A DNA stretch of 64,000 nt from positions 141,012 to 205,011 of the forward strand of contig JAISJN010000012.1 in NCBI GenBank assembly GCA_031261505.1, written 5' to 3'. The DNA is from Clostridioides sp. (lineage in GTDB: Bacteria > Bacillota > Clostridia > Peptostreptococcales > Peptostreptococcaceae). The translations under genes and the position numbers were made by a program. This document shows positions 8,214 to 17,846 of the stretch, in pieces. Below the pieces are notes generated by a model that worked only from the letters and a program-made list of their open reading frames with translations, ran no database searches and was not told the DNA's origin. Each line of letters opens with the position of its first letter. The stretch's first letter is position 1.

Positions 8214-9692
8214 TTATACTATAGGGAAAGTCGGTATCTCTACGATCACCTCTGCTCCACCGTATTTATCGCTGTTTCCTATAATCAACTTCCCTCCATG
8301 CTTTGCTAGTATCATATCCGTGATATACAGCCCCATTCCATGGTGTTCATTTGAAATTCTACTGGCATCGCCCATGTAAAACTGCTTTGTCGCATTTCTG
8401 AGATCATCCTTGGTAAATCCATTTCCCGTGTCGGATATGGTAATCCTTATATAATCGACTAACAATTCTACTTTGAATTCTATTTTTCCATTCTCAGGAG
8501 TATGTGCCACTGCATTACCAGCGATATTCACAATTGCCCTAGAGATCAAATCCCTGTCTATAAAAAATTTATCTCGTGATCTTTCAGCAATATAATTTTC
8601 ATTTACCAAACTTCCATCAACTGAACTCTCAGACGGCAATCTCTCGGATAAGGTCTGATCTCCTTGCTCTATTGCATTCTTCCTTACCTGTATTACATCA
8701 ATCTGCTTTTTAACCGCTATTCCCTTTATATTCTCATATACTGCATCTACAAATTTCTCTACATCTACCTCAGCGAGATTAATTGATGATATCTCCTGCA
8801 TCTTAGATACTTCGATCAACTGTTTCAAGTATTTCTCAGTTTGAAGAGTGCTCTCTAGTATATAGTTCACAAACTCATCGTGTGACTCCCTTGGTAAATC
8901 TGGAATAGACAGGAGTTCTGCATTTCCCTTTATCACAGTTACAGGTGTTTTGATATCGTGAGCCAAGGCTAGAATTTGATCCTTCCTCTCTTGCTCCATA
9001 TTCCACTGTTCTTGAAGTGATTCCCTCAAGGCGTCCTTCATCTTATCTATAGAATCGAGTACCTCATCTATCTCGTAGACACCTGTGCTTTCAACCGAAA
9101 ACTCAAGGTCTTGATTTTGAATTTTTTCTGTTACCTCTAAAACAGATAACAACTTCTTGTCGAGTAATTTCTCGAATCTGATAGATATTATAGCTATAAT
9201 CAATGCAAATAGAGAAAGTGTAGCGACTATCCAAATCACTTCTATATTCGGAAATATACTTCTGAGCTCCGGAGAGCTGAATCCCATTTTTATAGTGTAT
9301 TTAAATACACAAAGTTGATTTTTAGATTCGACTATCCTATAAGAATAACCTCTGCTATAAACGTTATTGGACGCCATTTCAAGCGCATCTTGCCCCTCTT
9401 TTTCATCCAAACTCCCAGAAATATACTTTCCGTCTTTTGTGAAGATTGCATACTCACATAGATCTGGTATCATCTCAGGCGTTATTTTTTCAGACTCTCT
9501 TATAGCCGGTGTAGCCTCTTCTATCTGCTTTTCAACGTAGTTAGCCGGCAATAATACTCCGGAGTTAAAGGCACGATTAAACATAATCACCATAAATAAA
9601 GCTAAAACGACAATCATTACGAATATTACACAAATATATCTGAGAAATATTGTCCTGAATTTTTGATTTTTCCCGTTCTTTAGATTTCCCAC
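8214..9692 (-). CDS. Sensor histidine kinase
   Basis: A membrane sensor kinase paired with the response regulator upstream. Numbering is from my preferred start. Helix 1 lies near residues 20-40, an extracytoplasmic sensor of about 120 residues follows, then helix 2 and a HAMP-like linker. The HisKA box ALAHDIKTPVTVIKG has the phospho-acceptor His near residue 245. The ATPase shows the N box NIAGNAVAHTPENG, G1 DTGNGFT and G2 HHGMGLYI. The frame opens further upstream at a TTG (9710) with no ribosome site; the GTG at 9692 has GGGGATAGG before it and overlaps the regulator stop by 13 bases. The kinase region resembles the kinases controlling lantibiotic and cationic-peptide resistance, which fits the neighbouring ABC transporter. 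Confidence 0.88.
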   Translation of the reverse strand: MGNLKNGKNQKFRTIFLRYICVIFVMIVVLALFMVIMFNRAFNSGVLLPANYVEKQIEEATPAIRESEKITPEMIPDLCEYAIFTKDGKYISGSLDEKEGQDALEMASNNVYSRGYSYRIVESKNQLCVFKYTIKMGFSSPELRSIFPNIEVIWIVATLSLFALIIAIISIRFEKLLDKKLLSVLEVTEKIQNQDLEFSVESTGVYEIDEVLDSIDKMKDALRESLQEQWNMEQERKDQILALAHDIKTPVTVIKGNAELLSIPDLPRESHDEFVNYILESTLQTEKYLKQLIEVSKMQEISSINLAEVDVEKFVDAVYENIKGIAVKKQIDVIQVRKNAIEQGDQTLSERLPSESSVDGSLVNENYIAERSRDKFFIDRDLISRAIVNIAGNAVAHTPENGKIEFKVELLVDYIRITISDTGNGFTKDDLRNATKQFYMGDASRISNEHHGMGLYITDMILAKHGGKLIIGNSDKYGGAEVIVEIPTFPIV

Positions 9693-10342
9693 TTGTAGCC
9701 TATCCCCCAAACAGTCTTGACTGGTGATTCGCCGTACAACCCCAGTTTGGATCGCACGTTTTTTATATGCTCTACAATAGTAGAACTATCGCTTTCACCG
9801 CCGTAACCAAATACTTTTACATAGATATTTTCCTTTGAAAATACCTGCCCCCTATTCTTAGCTAAAAACTCGCAAATCAAATACTCACTCTTGGTCATAG
9901 GAACTTTTTCTCCGTTTACGAATATTTCCTTGCCCGATATATCAAAGGCCACATTGCCTACGTTTAAAGTATTCTTATGCTCTCTTTTCTCTCTTCTGAT
10001 ATGGGCGTTGATTCTAGCCCTGAGTTCCACCGTGCTAAATGGTTTTCGTATATAATCGTCCGCTCCTATGCTTAGACCTGTCATTATGTCAATTTCAAGT
10101 GATTTTGCAGTTAAAAATATAATAGGTGCATCTGTCTTCTGTCTAATATTTGAACATAGCTCGTACCCATCCATTCCAGACATCATTATATCTAATAATA
10201 TTAGATCGAAATTGCTTAGATTCATCTTAAGTACTTCTTTTGGATCATTCATCGTCGAAACATCATGGCCATCTAATGCTAAAGCATTGTGAATAAGTGC
10301 CAAAATACTATTTTCATCGTCTACTGCCAATATTCTAGACAA
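9680..10342 (-). CDS. OmpR/VanR-family response regulator
   Basis: A 220-residue two-domain regulator. The receiver domain (about 1-115) has the acidic pair DDE near the start, the phosphorylated Asp51 in LLDIMM, the Thr in FLTAK, and Lys in IRKPF. The winged-helix DNA-binding domain (about 130-220) ends with the family's VKTVWGIGYKWEI. It is co-transcribed with and overlaps the kinase gene. The start follows AAGGAGGTGG. The ABC transporter genes next door are the likely targets, by analogy with CprR/CprK-CprABC. Confidence 0.92.
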   Translation of the reverse strand: MSRILAVDDENSILALIHNALALDGHDVSTMNDPKEVLKMNLSNFDLILLDIMMSGMDGYELCSNIRQKTDAPIIFLTAKSLEIDIMTGLSIGADDYIRKPFSTVELRARINAHIRREKREHKNTLNVGNVAFDISGKEIFVNGEKVPMTKSEYLICEFLAKNRGQVFSKENIYVKVFGYGGESDSSTIVEHIKNVRSKLGLYGESPVKTVWGIGYKWEI

Positions 10343-10484
10343 TCCACCACCTCCTTGACTCTCGTAATTACTTCGCTATTTTCAGTTGTTTCAATGATTA
10401 GTCGCTATATTATCATTATATCCATCATAGCATTTGCTATTACTCGAGTCCAGTCTTAAGGAAGAATTCATTTTTTGACTTGCT

Positions 10485-10592
10485 CTTAAATGTTGATTCA
10501 ACGCTTTCAGTGGGGGATTTCAACCCCCACTGAAATGAGATTTATGCCCGCCACCTGTAGAGGTGGGGACATCTATCTCAAGTTATATTTGA
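10485..10592 (+). repeat. Intact ~100-bp two-hairpin repeat (reference copy)
   Basis: Begins TTAAATGTTGATTCAACG. Hairpin 1 is TTTCAGTGGGGG-loop-CCCCCACTGAAA; hairpin 2 is CCACCT-gtag-AGGTGG; it ends ATCTCAAGTTATATTT. It lies between the ABC permease stop (10603) and the response regulator start (10342). Structure and ends resemble a non-autonomous IS200/IS605 (PATE-type) element; no transposase is present. Confidence 0.75.
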
Positions 10593-10602
10593 GAATTACA
10601 TC

Positions 10603-11367
10603 TTATTCGTACGATGTTTTTCCTTCCCATCTGTTGAACCAAATCAATAATCCGACAATTACAATGACAGTCATCGCTGTACAAGATACTGTTGCAAGCC
10701 TTGCTTCTGCAACAAGCTGATTTGTAAGTGAGCCTGGTGATACCTCTGCATATGCAAGCATTGTTGTAAATCTTATACTCCAAGAGCAGGGTATAAACAT
10801 CCATATCCCATCTCCAAGTCCTGTTATCATAAGCGCAGATACCAAACTTCCAAAGACCCCGAGTCCCGTAGAAGCACCCTTTCCAAATCTAAGTGAAACA
10901 AATAGATGGAAGGCGTACAACAATGTGTTTGTAAGAATCATTGTACAAACTACTATAAAGTAAAATTTCATTGTGAATGGATTTTCACTGTATATCGCTG
11001 AAATGCTTTCACCAAATCCCATGACAGCTATTATTACTGATAAAAAACCTAAGAACAATGTGGTAATCAACATGCCTACAATAGACATCACCTTTGGATT
11101 TGTAGAAGTTAGGAGGTCAAATCCCTTTCCAGCATTCATATCGCGTTCAGCAACCATCGCACAGACTACACCTATGATAGTTGGAAATCCTAGTGATAAG
11201 ACTTGGAAATACCCAACCGCTATCTCTGTCTTATCAACCTTAGTTACACCTGCATACCACGTAAAGGCGAGTACTGCTAGTACAGGCAAAAGTATATGGA
11301 GCAATGATATATGACTTCTTCTTAATTTCATAAATCCCGACTTTAATACTAAATCAATCCTAGTCAT
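10603..11367 (-). CDS. Lantibiotic-immunity-type ABC transporter permease (MutG/LanG-like)
   Basis: A 254-residue ABC-2-type permease with about six hydrophobic segments, starting on a basic cytosolic N-terminus (LKSGFMKLRRSHIS). The length and the three-gene order ATPase, permease, permease fit the LanFEG/CprABC class, which expels or removes lantibiotics and other cationic peptides from the membrane. It begins directly after the upstream permease stop (11368), so the two are translationally coupled. Sequence among these permeases is weakly conserved, so assignment as the G-type rather than E-type subunit rests on gene order. Confidence 0.75.
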   Translation of the reverse strand: MTRIDLVLKSGFMKLRRSHISLLHILLPVLAVLAFTWYAGVTKVDKTEIAVGYFQVLSLGFPTIIGVVCAMVAERDMNAGKGFDLLTSTNPKVMSIVGMLITTLFLGFLSVIIAVMGFGESISAIYSENPFTMKFYFIVVCTMILTNTLLYAFHLFVSLRFGKGASTGLGVFGSLVSALMITGLGDGIWMFIPCSWSIRFTTMLAYAEVSPGSLTNQLVAEARLATVSCTAMTVIVIVGLLIWFNRWEGKTSYE

Positions 11368-12105
11368 CTATTTTGCCTCCTGATTTTTGAAAGCCGCTCC
11401 TGTAATCAATATCAAGGCTATACATAGGACTACCGAAATAACTATCCCTGGTAAGATTACATTTGTGTTACCCAATGCAGCTGCTCCTTCTATATTTTCT
11501 AGTGGTATTCCGTTTGGATGTATTTTCAATACCGCCGCCATCAATCTACCTGGAATTGCATACGGTACTGCCCAAAGTCCAGCCTTTGTAGATAGCATTG
11601 CTATGCATACAAAACTTAGAACTATATTTATCAATAAGGTAGCAAACATACCTATCTTAGCTGTCAAGAACATACAAAGCGGCACCTGCCATGCAAATGC
11701 AATCGTTATAATTACACTCGCCAATATACATGTGGTGATTGTAAAATCTGGCTCAAATACAAGTCCGATCACTGCCATGAGCACTAAGAAGATGAAATTT
11801 GTAAACGCCAATAAAATCAATCCAGTAAGTGCTTTTCCAGTCCAAATCTTTTCTGGTTTTATTGGAAATCCCATTATAGCTCTATATCCAATCTTTGAAT
11901 CTTTTTGAACTATTCCTGACGATATAATAGCTATCGTCGCTTGCAACAACATCGTATACCACCAGTTGTAGCTACTCGTCTGTACATAGCTCCCAGTCAT
12001 CAAAATTATACCTACAACAGCGGTTATTACTGGCATTAAGAATAATATTTTCAATGAAAAAGTTCTTTTCAGTTTTAAGTGTTCTGATTTAATAATTTGT
12101 AACAT
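11368..12105 (-). CDS. Lantibiotic-immunity-type ABC transporter permease (MutE/EpiE/LanE-like)
   Basis: A 245-residue permease with six predicted membrane helices. The N-terminus (IIKSEHLKLKRTF) matches the typical ExxKxKRT start of LanE-type permeases, and SYNWWY follows in the first outer loop. It lies between the ATPase (10 bases upstream) and the second permease (abutting). It presumably forms a heterodimeric channel with the second permease, driven by the ATPase, protecting against antimicrobial peptides. Confidence 0.8.
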   Translation of the reverse strand: MLQIIKSEHLKLKRTFSLKILFLMPVITAVVGIILMTGSYVQTSSYNWWYTMLLQATIAIISSGIVQKDSKIGYRAIMGFPIKPEKIWTGKALTGLILLAFTNFIFLVLMAVIGLVFEPDFTITTCILASVIITIAFAWQVPLCMFLTAKIGMFATLLINIVLSFVCIAMLSTKAGLWAVPYAIPGRLMAAVLKIHPNGIPLENIEGAAALGNTNVILPGIVISVVLCIALILITGAAFKNQEAK

Positions 12106-12115
12106 CTATATCAAC

Positions 12116-12814
12116 CTACTTTCTGCTATTCATAGCTACTTTCATAAATAGAGCTTCTAAATCTACGCCCTCTTCAATCTTACCCTGATACCTTAACTTA
12201 CCGTCAGCTATAATGCCGACCTCGTCCACTACCTGTTGTACTTCTGACAATATATGACTTGACAGTATAACCGTGATCCCCTTCCCTGGGAAAGAGCGTA
12301 TCAACTCCCTCAACTCCTGGACCCCTATTGGGTCTAGTCCGTTTGTCGGCTCATCTAGTATCAAAAGTTCTGGATTGTTAAGTAAGGCTATTGCAATTCC
12401 AAGACGTTGTTTCATGCCCAAGGAGAATTTACCTGCACGTTTTTTGCCTGTGTCCTTTAATTCTACGATTGAAAGTACTTCATCTATTCTAGAATCTGGC
12501 AAGCCCAGTAAGTTTGTGCGAACCTTTAGGTTTTCAATAGCTGTTAGATTTTCGTATAGCGGAGGTGATTCAATAAGTGCGCCAATATTTGATAAATCTT
12601 TTCTCTTCCATTGATGTCCGTTGAAGAGAATTTTTCCTGATGTCGGCCTTATCATACCTACTACCATTTTAAGTGTGGTAGATTTACCTGCTCCATTTGG
12701 ACCTATTAACCCGTAGACTGAGTTCTTAGGTATTGCAAGCGATATATTATCTACTGCCTTTTGTCCCTTGAAATTCTTGCATAAATCCTTTGTTTCTAAA
12801 ATGTAGTTTTTCAT
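12116..12814 (-). CDS. Lantibiotic-immunity-type ABC transporter ATP-binding protein (MutF/LanF-like)
   Basis: A 232-residue ABC ATPase: Walker A GPNGAGKSTT, signature FSLGMKQRLGIA, Walker B LLILDEPTNGLD, and switch His in SSHILSEV. It is the first gene of the three-gene transporter operon and powers the two permeases. The downstream two-component pair, separated by a mobile repeat, is the likely regulator. Function as peptide resistance is inferred from family and context (LanFEG/CprABC); an unrelated ABC-2 exporter cannot be excluded. Confidence 0.88.
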   Translation of the reverse strand: MKNYILETKDLCKNFKGQKAVDNISLAIPKNSVYGLIGPNGAGKSTTLKMVVGMIRPTSGKILFNGHQWKRKDLSNIGALIESPPLYENLTAIENLKVRTNLLGLPDSRIDEVLSIVELKDTGKKRAGKFSLGMKQRLGIAIALLNNPELLILDEPTNGLDPIGVQELRELIRSFPGKGITVILSSHILSEVQQVVDEVGIIADGKLRYQGKIEEGVDLEALFMKVAMNSRK

Positions 12815-12893
12815 GTTTTCCTCACTCCTTTATCTTATAAATCTATAATAACTAGAATTTATAAAGACTTTATAAGGATTTTAAATTATACAT

Positions 12894-12932
12894 AAAAAAA
12901 GATATAACTGAACTCCCATCAGCTATATCTCT
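12894..12932 (-). terminator. Terminator of the glycine cleavage operon
   Basis: Read on the minus strand: AGATATAGCTGA, a short loop, TCAGTTATATCT, then TTTTTTT. It lies about 50 bases after the lpd stop and closes the gcv operon. Confidence 0.85.
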
Positions 12933-12980
12933 TTGACTTTCTATATTTTATTTTAGTTTCCCGATTATCTCTTCCATTAC

Positions 12981-14393
12981 CTAGTGCGAGTGAATTCCTT
13001 CACCCACTAGTCCAGTAAGGGCTTCGATAAACACCTCTGACAAAGTCGGATGTGCGTGGATTACGTTCTTGATATCGCCAAGCTTAATATTGTTCGCAAT
13101 CGCCAATGTACATTCGTGTATCAAGTCGCTTGCGTGTGGTCCCATTATCTGAGCGCCTAACAGTACTTCTTTATTTGGATCTTCGTGCTCCTTAGAAGCT
13201 ATTAGCTTCAAGTATCCAGCCGTTTCACCCATAGTCATCGCCTTGCCGTTTCCAGCAAACATGAACTTATTAGTTCTGTATTCTATTCCATTTACCTTTG
13301 CCTCGTCTTCTGGAAGTCCTACAGTTGCTATTTCTGGGAAGATGAATATGCAGGCTGGAACTATATCTCCCTTGGATTCAACCTCGATTCCAGCGATGTG
13401 CTCTACTGCCCTTATACCCTGGTTAGATGCAATATGTGCAAGCATTCCCTTGCCGTTTACGTCCCCTATTGCAAATATATTGTCTACAGATGTCTTGAAG
13501 TTTTCATCTGTTGAAATTCCTTTTCTATCGAATTCCACCCCTATTTCATCTAGGTTTAATCCTTCTGTAACAGGTTTTCTACCAGTACAGATCAAGACTG
13601 CATCGCCTTCGAATTCCATGTCTTTTTTAGTCTTGCTGCTTGTGGCGTACATTTTGAATCTCGTTCCGTCTTTCTCGATCTTAGTAACTCCTGTAGACGT
13701 GTTTATACTTATCCCTTTTTTCTTGAGTATCGGTTGTAGTCGTTTCGTAACATCTGTATCGACCTGTCCTAGAATTTTTGGAAGGAATTCTACAACTGTC
13801 ACCTTGCTTCCAAATGAGTTGAATATGCTGGCTATTTCCATACCGATTACCCCACCGCCGACTACGAGTAGCTCCTGTGGAATTTCTTTAAAACTCAAGA
13901 TTTCATCGCTAGTGTAAACCCCATCTATGTCAGCCCCATCTATAGGTGGGATGATAGGTGCTGAACCTGTAGCTATGATAAATTTTTCAGCAGTAACTTC
14001 TTGCTCTGAGCCGTCTTCTAGTTCGATTTTTAAGGTGTTTTTATCCACAAATCCAGCATTTCCTCTGTATAACTCTATCTTATTTGCCTTGATCAGCTCT
14101 TCTATTCCCGACCTGAGTCCGTCCATAACCTTGCCTTTTCTTGCGTGGATTTGTCCTACATCTATCGTAAACTCTGAGTTTGTGTTTATTCCAAACTCGG
14201 ATAACTCCTTATATGTGTTTATAACTTCTGCATTTTTGTACAAAGCTTTCGTAGGAATACATCCTCTGTTTAGGCAGGTACCACCTAGAGCATCTCTCTC
14301 TACCAATCCAACTTTATATCCACATTGGCTCGCCCTTATTGCAGCTGTATATCCGCCTGGACCACCACCAATTACAATTATATCCTTATCCAT
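12981..14393 (-). CDS. lpd: Dihydrolipoyl dehydrogenase (L protein of glycine cleavage)
   Basis: A 470-residue FAD- and NAD-dependent disulfide oxidoreductase that reoxidises the dihydrolipoyl arm of GcvH. The FAD dinucleotide site is IGGGPGGYTAAIRA; the redox-active pair is GGTCLNRGCIPTK; the NAD site is VGGGVIGMEIASIF; and the C-terminal dimer interface carries the catalytic HAHPTLSE. There is no fused N-terminal lipoyl domain. It is last in the gcv operon, 130 bases after gcvPB, with a strong AGGAGGT before its ATG. Its placement with no 2-oxoacid dehydrogenase genes points to dedicated use in glycine metabolism. Confidence 0.95.
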   Translation of the reverse strand: MDKDIIVIGGGPGGYTAAIRASQCGYKVGLVERDALGGTCLNRGCIPTKALYKNAEVINTYKELSEFGINTNSEFTIDVGQIHARKGKVMDGLRSGIEELIKANKIELYRGNAGFVDKNTLKIELEDGSEQEVTAEKFIIATGSAPIIPPIDGADIDGVYTSDEILSFKEIPQELLVVGGGVIGMEIASIFNSFGSKVTVVEFLPKILGQVDTDVTKRLQPILKKKGISINTSTGVTKIEKDGTRFKMYATSSKTKKDMEFEGDAVLICTGRKPVTEGLNLDEIGVEFDRKGISTDENFKTSVDNIFAIGDVNGKGMLAHIASNQGIRAVEHIAGIEVESKGDIVPACIFIFPEIATVGLPEDEAKVNGIEYRTNKFMFAGNGKAMTMGETAGYLKLIASKEHEDPNKEVLLGAQIMGPHASDLIHECTLAIANNIKLGDIKNVIHAHPTLSEVFIEALTGLVGEGIHSH

Positions 14394-14437
14394 ATTATCG
14401 CCATACCTCCTAAATGTAATTAAATGCCGCTATTACT

Positions 14438-14505
14438 GAAATTAGCCCGATTTCAGACATTCAAGTATGTAAAATGACATCTAATCGGGCCTATTTCAAT
14501 TTTTT
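14438..14505. other. Long-arm inverted repeat between gcvPB and lpd
   Basis: GAAATTAGCCCGAT (14438-14451) pairs with ATCGGGCCTATTTC (14484-14497). A T-run follows only on the plus strand, so for the minus-strand operon it acts as an intercistronic stem (mRNA stability or partial attenuation of lpd) rather than a clear terminator. A TTAAATG just to its left resembles the edge of the mobile repeat. Confidence 0.5.
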
Positions 14506-14523
14506 ATCTCAGTATTCGCTCGC

Positions 14524-15984
14524 TCATTTCCATGTTAAAATTGGTTTTCTCGCTGCACCAGTTTCGTCTAGCCTATTTACATAGGTATTGTGAGGTGCTG
14601 AGATAACTACTTCCGGTGTTTCCTTTGCTTCATTTGCTATAGTTATCATTGCTTCCACAAATTTATCTATGGTTTCAACACTTTCGGTCTCAGTAGGCTC
14701 TACCATCATCGCTTCGTGCACTAGTAGTGGGAAGTAGATAGTTGGTGGATGATATCCAAAATCTAGCAGTCTTTTAGCTATATCCAGTGCTGTTACTCCA
14801 TTTGGCTCAACCAATCCATCAAATAGCACCTCGTGTTTACAAGGGCCTTCACTTATTGGAAGAACGTAATATCCTCTGAGTCCCTCTTTTATATAGTTTG
14901 CATTTAATACAGCTACTTCACTCGCTTCTTTCAAGCCCTGTGCGCCCATTGTCAAAATGTACGCATACGCTCTTATCAGAACTCCAAAGTTTCCGTAGAA
15001 GTTTTTAACTTTTCCTATCGATTGTGGTAGATTGTAGTCTAATACGTATTTTTCAGATTTTTTCGAACAACCATTCTCTTCTTTTTCAATCACTGGTACT
15101 GGTAAGAACGGCACGAGTATATTTTTTACTCCAACTGGTCCAGCACCTGGCCCACCTCCACCGTGAGGAGTTGAAAAAGTCTTGTGTAAATTCAAATGAA
15201 TTACATCAAATCCCATATCCCCCGGTCTAGTTTTTCCCATAATTGCATTCATATTTGCACCATCGTAGTAAAGCAGTCCACCTGCTTCATGGACTAATGT
15301 CGCTATTTCTTCGATATGTCTCTCAAATATTCCCAATGTACTTGGGTTTGTGAGCATAAGACCTGCTACATCGTCTCCCAAGGCTTCTTTTAATGAATCT
15401 ATACACACAGATCCGTCATCGTGAGATTTTACCTCAACTACTTCGAACCCAGCTACTGCTGCACTCGCTGGATTTGTACCGTGGGCTGAGTCAGGAACAA
15501 TTATCTTTGTTCTCTTTGAATCGTTTCTAGAGTTATGGTACTGTTTTATCAACATTAACCCAGTCAATTCTCCATGAGCTCCAGCCGATGGTTGTAATGT
15601 AACCTTATCCATCCCTGTGATTTCTGCAAGAGAAACACCTAGTTTATACATCAGTTCTAATGCGCCTTGAACTGTTTCCTCTGGTTGATATGGGTGAATA
15701 TCTTTAAACTTAGATAGAGCTGCCATATCTTCATTTATCTTTGGATTGTACTTCATCGTACAAGATCCAAGTGGATAAAACCCAGTGTCTACTCCGAAGT
15801 TTTTATTCGATAGGTTTGTATAATGCCTAACGACGTCTACTTCGTTTAGTTCTGGCAATTCAGCAGGACTTGTTCTCCTTAAATTTTCTGGTAATAATTC
15901 ATCGATTCCTATATTGGGCACTTCTAATTCAGGAAGTCTGTATGCCTTACGTCCTGCTACGGAAATTTCTTTTAGCAATTTCAT
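14524..15984 (-). CDS. gcvPB: Glycine dehydrogenase (decarboxylating) subunit 2
   Basis: The 486-residue C-terminal-half subunit of the split P protein. It carries the PLP-binding lysine in [18 protein letters not shown], with AHGTNPASA and [11 protein letters not shown] upstream as family signatures. With GcvPA it decarboxylates glycine and transfers the aminomethyl group to the lipoyl arm of GcvH. The ATG directly follows the gcvPA stop (TAAATG), with GGAGGTGATG inside the end of gcvPA, so the two subunits are translationally coupled in equal amounts. Confidence 0.96.
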   Translation of the reverse strand: MKLLKEISVAGRKAYRLPELEVPNIGIDELLPENLRRTSPAELPELNEVDVVRHYTNLSNKNFGVDTGFYPLGSCTMKYNPKINEDMAALSKFKDIHPYQPEETVQGALELMYKLGVSLAEITGMDKVTLQPSAGAHGELTGLMLIKQYHNSRNDSKRTKIIVPDSAHGTNPASAAVAGFEVVEVKSHDDGSVCIDSLKEALGDDVAGLMLTNPSTLGIFERHIEEIATLVHEAGGLLYYDGANMNAIMGKTRPGDMGFDVIHLNLHKTFSTPHGGGGPGAGPVGVKNILVPFLPVPVIEKEENGCSKKSEKYVLDYNLPQSIGKVKNFYGNFGVLIRAYAYILTMGAQGLKEASEVAVLNANYIKEGLRGYYVLPISEGPCKHEVLFDGLVEPNGVTALDIAKRLLDFGYHPPTIYFPLLVHEAMMVEPTETESVETIDKFVEAMITIANEAKETPEVVISAPHNTYVNRLDETGAARKPILTWK

Positions 15985-17325
15985 TTACATCACCTCCATA
16001 GCTTCGACGAGTTTATCTATTTCTTTTTTTGTTCTCTTCTCAGTGACGCATAGTAAAAGTCCGTTTCCAGCTTCCTCTGAAGCTTTATTGAGCGGATATC
16101 CACCTAGGATTCCGACATTTAGAAGATAATCGTTGATTTCACAAGGACATGTATCCGAAGTTACCACAAACTCCTTGAAAAACGGTCTGTCGAAAACTTG
16201 TTTATACTTACCTGATTTTGTAATTTCATTCATTGCGTAATGAGATTTTTTAATACACTGCTCTGCGACTTCCCTAAGTCCTTCTTTACCCATTGTAGCC
16301 ATGTATATTGCTGCCATAAGGGCATTTAGTCCTTGGTTAGAACATATATTAGATGTAGCAGTTTCACGCCTTATATGCTGTTCCCTCGCCTGAAGTGTCA
16401 GCACGTACGCCCTCTTTCCGTCTTTATCAACAGTTTCTCCTACTATTCTTCCCGGCATCTTTCTCATAAGTTTTTTGGTAGTTGCCATAAATCCTATATA
16501 AGGTCCACCAAAATTCATAGCGTTTCCGAGTGGTTGAGCACTTCCCACAACTATGTCTGCTCCTATTTTACCCGGAGTTTTTAGAATTGCAAGCGAGATA
16601 GGATCTACTGACATCACAAACAACGCCTTGTTTTCATGCGTAACTTCTGCAATCTCGTCTAGGTCCTCGATTACACCGAAGAAGTTTGGATTTTGAACGA
16701 CTACGCAGGCAGTCTTATTATCTATCAGCTCTTCGACTGATTTTTTACAAGTCGCTCCGTTATCTGAACCCGCTATTAAGATTTCAATACCTCTATTTCT
16801 GAGGTAAGTTTCTATAACCTTCATTGTATCTGGATTTATTGTATTTGAGATTATTACTTTTTTCTTTTTTGTCTGTGCTACCGACATCAAACAAGCTTCT
16901 GCAAGAGCTGTTCCTTCGTCGTACATGGATGCATTAGACACTTCCATATCAGTAAGTTCTGCTATCATCGATTGATATTCAAATATACTCTGTAGAGTCC
17001 CTTGACTTATCTCAGGTTGATACGGAGTATACGCTGTGTAGAACTCTGATCTAGATGCTATATGGTGCACTATAGATGGTATGTAGTGGTCATAAGAGCC
17101 TGCCCCTAAGAAACACACCAACTCATCCGTAGATTTGTTTTTATTTGCTAGGCATTTTATATTTCTAGAAACTTCTAATTCACTCATAGGTGGATTGATG
17201 TTTAGATAGTCTTTAAGACGAAGATTCTCTGGTATATCGGAAAATAAATCCTCCACAGAATCTACCCCTATTACACCTAACATCTTTTCCTTATCTTCTG
17301 GTGTTGTAGGTATATAAGGGAACAT
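15985..17325 (-). CDS. gcvPA: Glycine dehydrogenase (decarboxylating) subunit 1
   Basis: The 446-residue N-terminal-half subunit of the split P protein. Typical features are the start FPYIPTTPEDKEKML, the FLGAGSYDHYIPSIV motif, YTPYQPEISQGTLQ, and RIVGETVDKDGKRAYVLTLQ. It lacks the PLP lysine, which lies in GcvPB, as normal for split systems. It starts one base after the gcvH stop and abuts gcvPB. Confidence 0.96.
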   Translation of the reverse strand: MFPYIPTTPEDKEKMLGVIGVDSVEDLFSDIPENLRLKDYLNINPPMSELEVSRNIKCLANKNKSTDELVCFLGAGSYDHYIPSIVHHIASRSEFYTAYTPYQPEISQGTLQSIFEYQSMIAELTDMEVSNASMYDEGTALAEACLMSVAQTKKKKVIISNTINPDTMKVIETYLRNRGIEILIAGSDNGATCKKSVEELIDNKTACVVVQNPNFFGVIEDLDEIAEVTHENKALFVMSVDPISLAILKTPGKIGADIVVGSAQPLGNAMNFGGPYIGFMATTKKLMRKMPGRIVGETVDKDGKRAYVLTLQAREQHIRRETATSNICSNQGLNALMAAIYMATMGKEGLREVAEQCIKKSHYAMNEITKSGKYKQVFDRPFFKEFVVTSDTCPCEINDYLLNVGILGGYPLNKASEEAGNGLLLCVTEKRTKKEIDKLVEAMEVM

Positions 17326-17326
17326 G

Positions 17327-17710
17327 TTATTCCTCCTCTTTTATGAACTCTTCGTATTCTTCTGCACTCATCAAGTTCTTTAATTCTTCCTTATCTGATA
17401 ATTCAAGTTCTGCTATCCAATTTTCGTAAGCATCTTCGTTTAGAAGTTGTGGATCGTCTTCAAGAGCTTCATTTATTGATACAACAGTTCCGCTTACTGG
17501 GCAGATTGCATCAGACACAGCCTTTACAGATTCAACAGCTGCCAATGTATCCCCTGTGCCCAACTCTCCATCTATTTCTGGAAGTTCTACAAATACTATA
17601 TCTCCTAAATGTGATTGAGCGTAGTCTGTAATTCCGACCTTGGCTTTATCACCCTCTACGCATACCCATTCATGGTCTTTTGTGTACATTAATCCGTTTA
17701 ATACTTTCAT
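17327..17710 (-). CDS. gcvH: Glycine cleavage system H protein
   Basis: A 127-residue lipoyl carrier shuttling the aminomethyl group from the P to the T protein. The lipoylated lysine is K63 in [12 protein letters not shown], in the usual beta-hairpin, and the N-terminus YTKDHEWV is typical. The start follows AGGAGGAAT. The length is normal. No lipoate ligase gene lies in the window, so lipoylation must be provided elsewhere. Confidence 0.96.
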   Translation of the reverse strand: MKVLNGLMYTKDHEWVCVEGDKAKVGITDYAQSHLGDIVFVELPEIDGELGTGDTLAAVESVKAVSDAICPVSGTVVSINEALEDDPQLLNEDAYENWIAELELSDKEELKNLMSAEEYEEFIKEEE

Positions 17711-17846
17711 TTAAAATTCCTCCTTTTACAGTTTATATATTTGAATATCGGTTATTTTTTGTAATTTTACTTGCTTATCTTCTCCCATTGCTTCTATGCG
17801 ATGTCTTTAGTATACAATCACATTCCTTCTATGTCGTATTATTATT

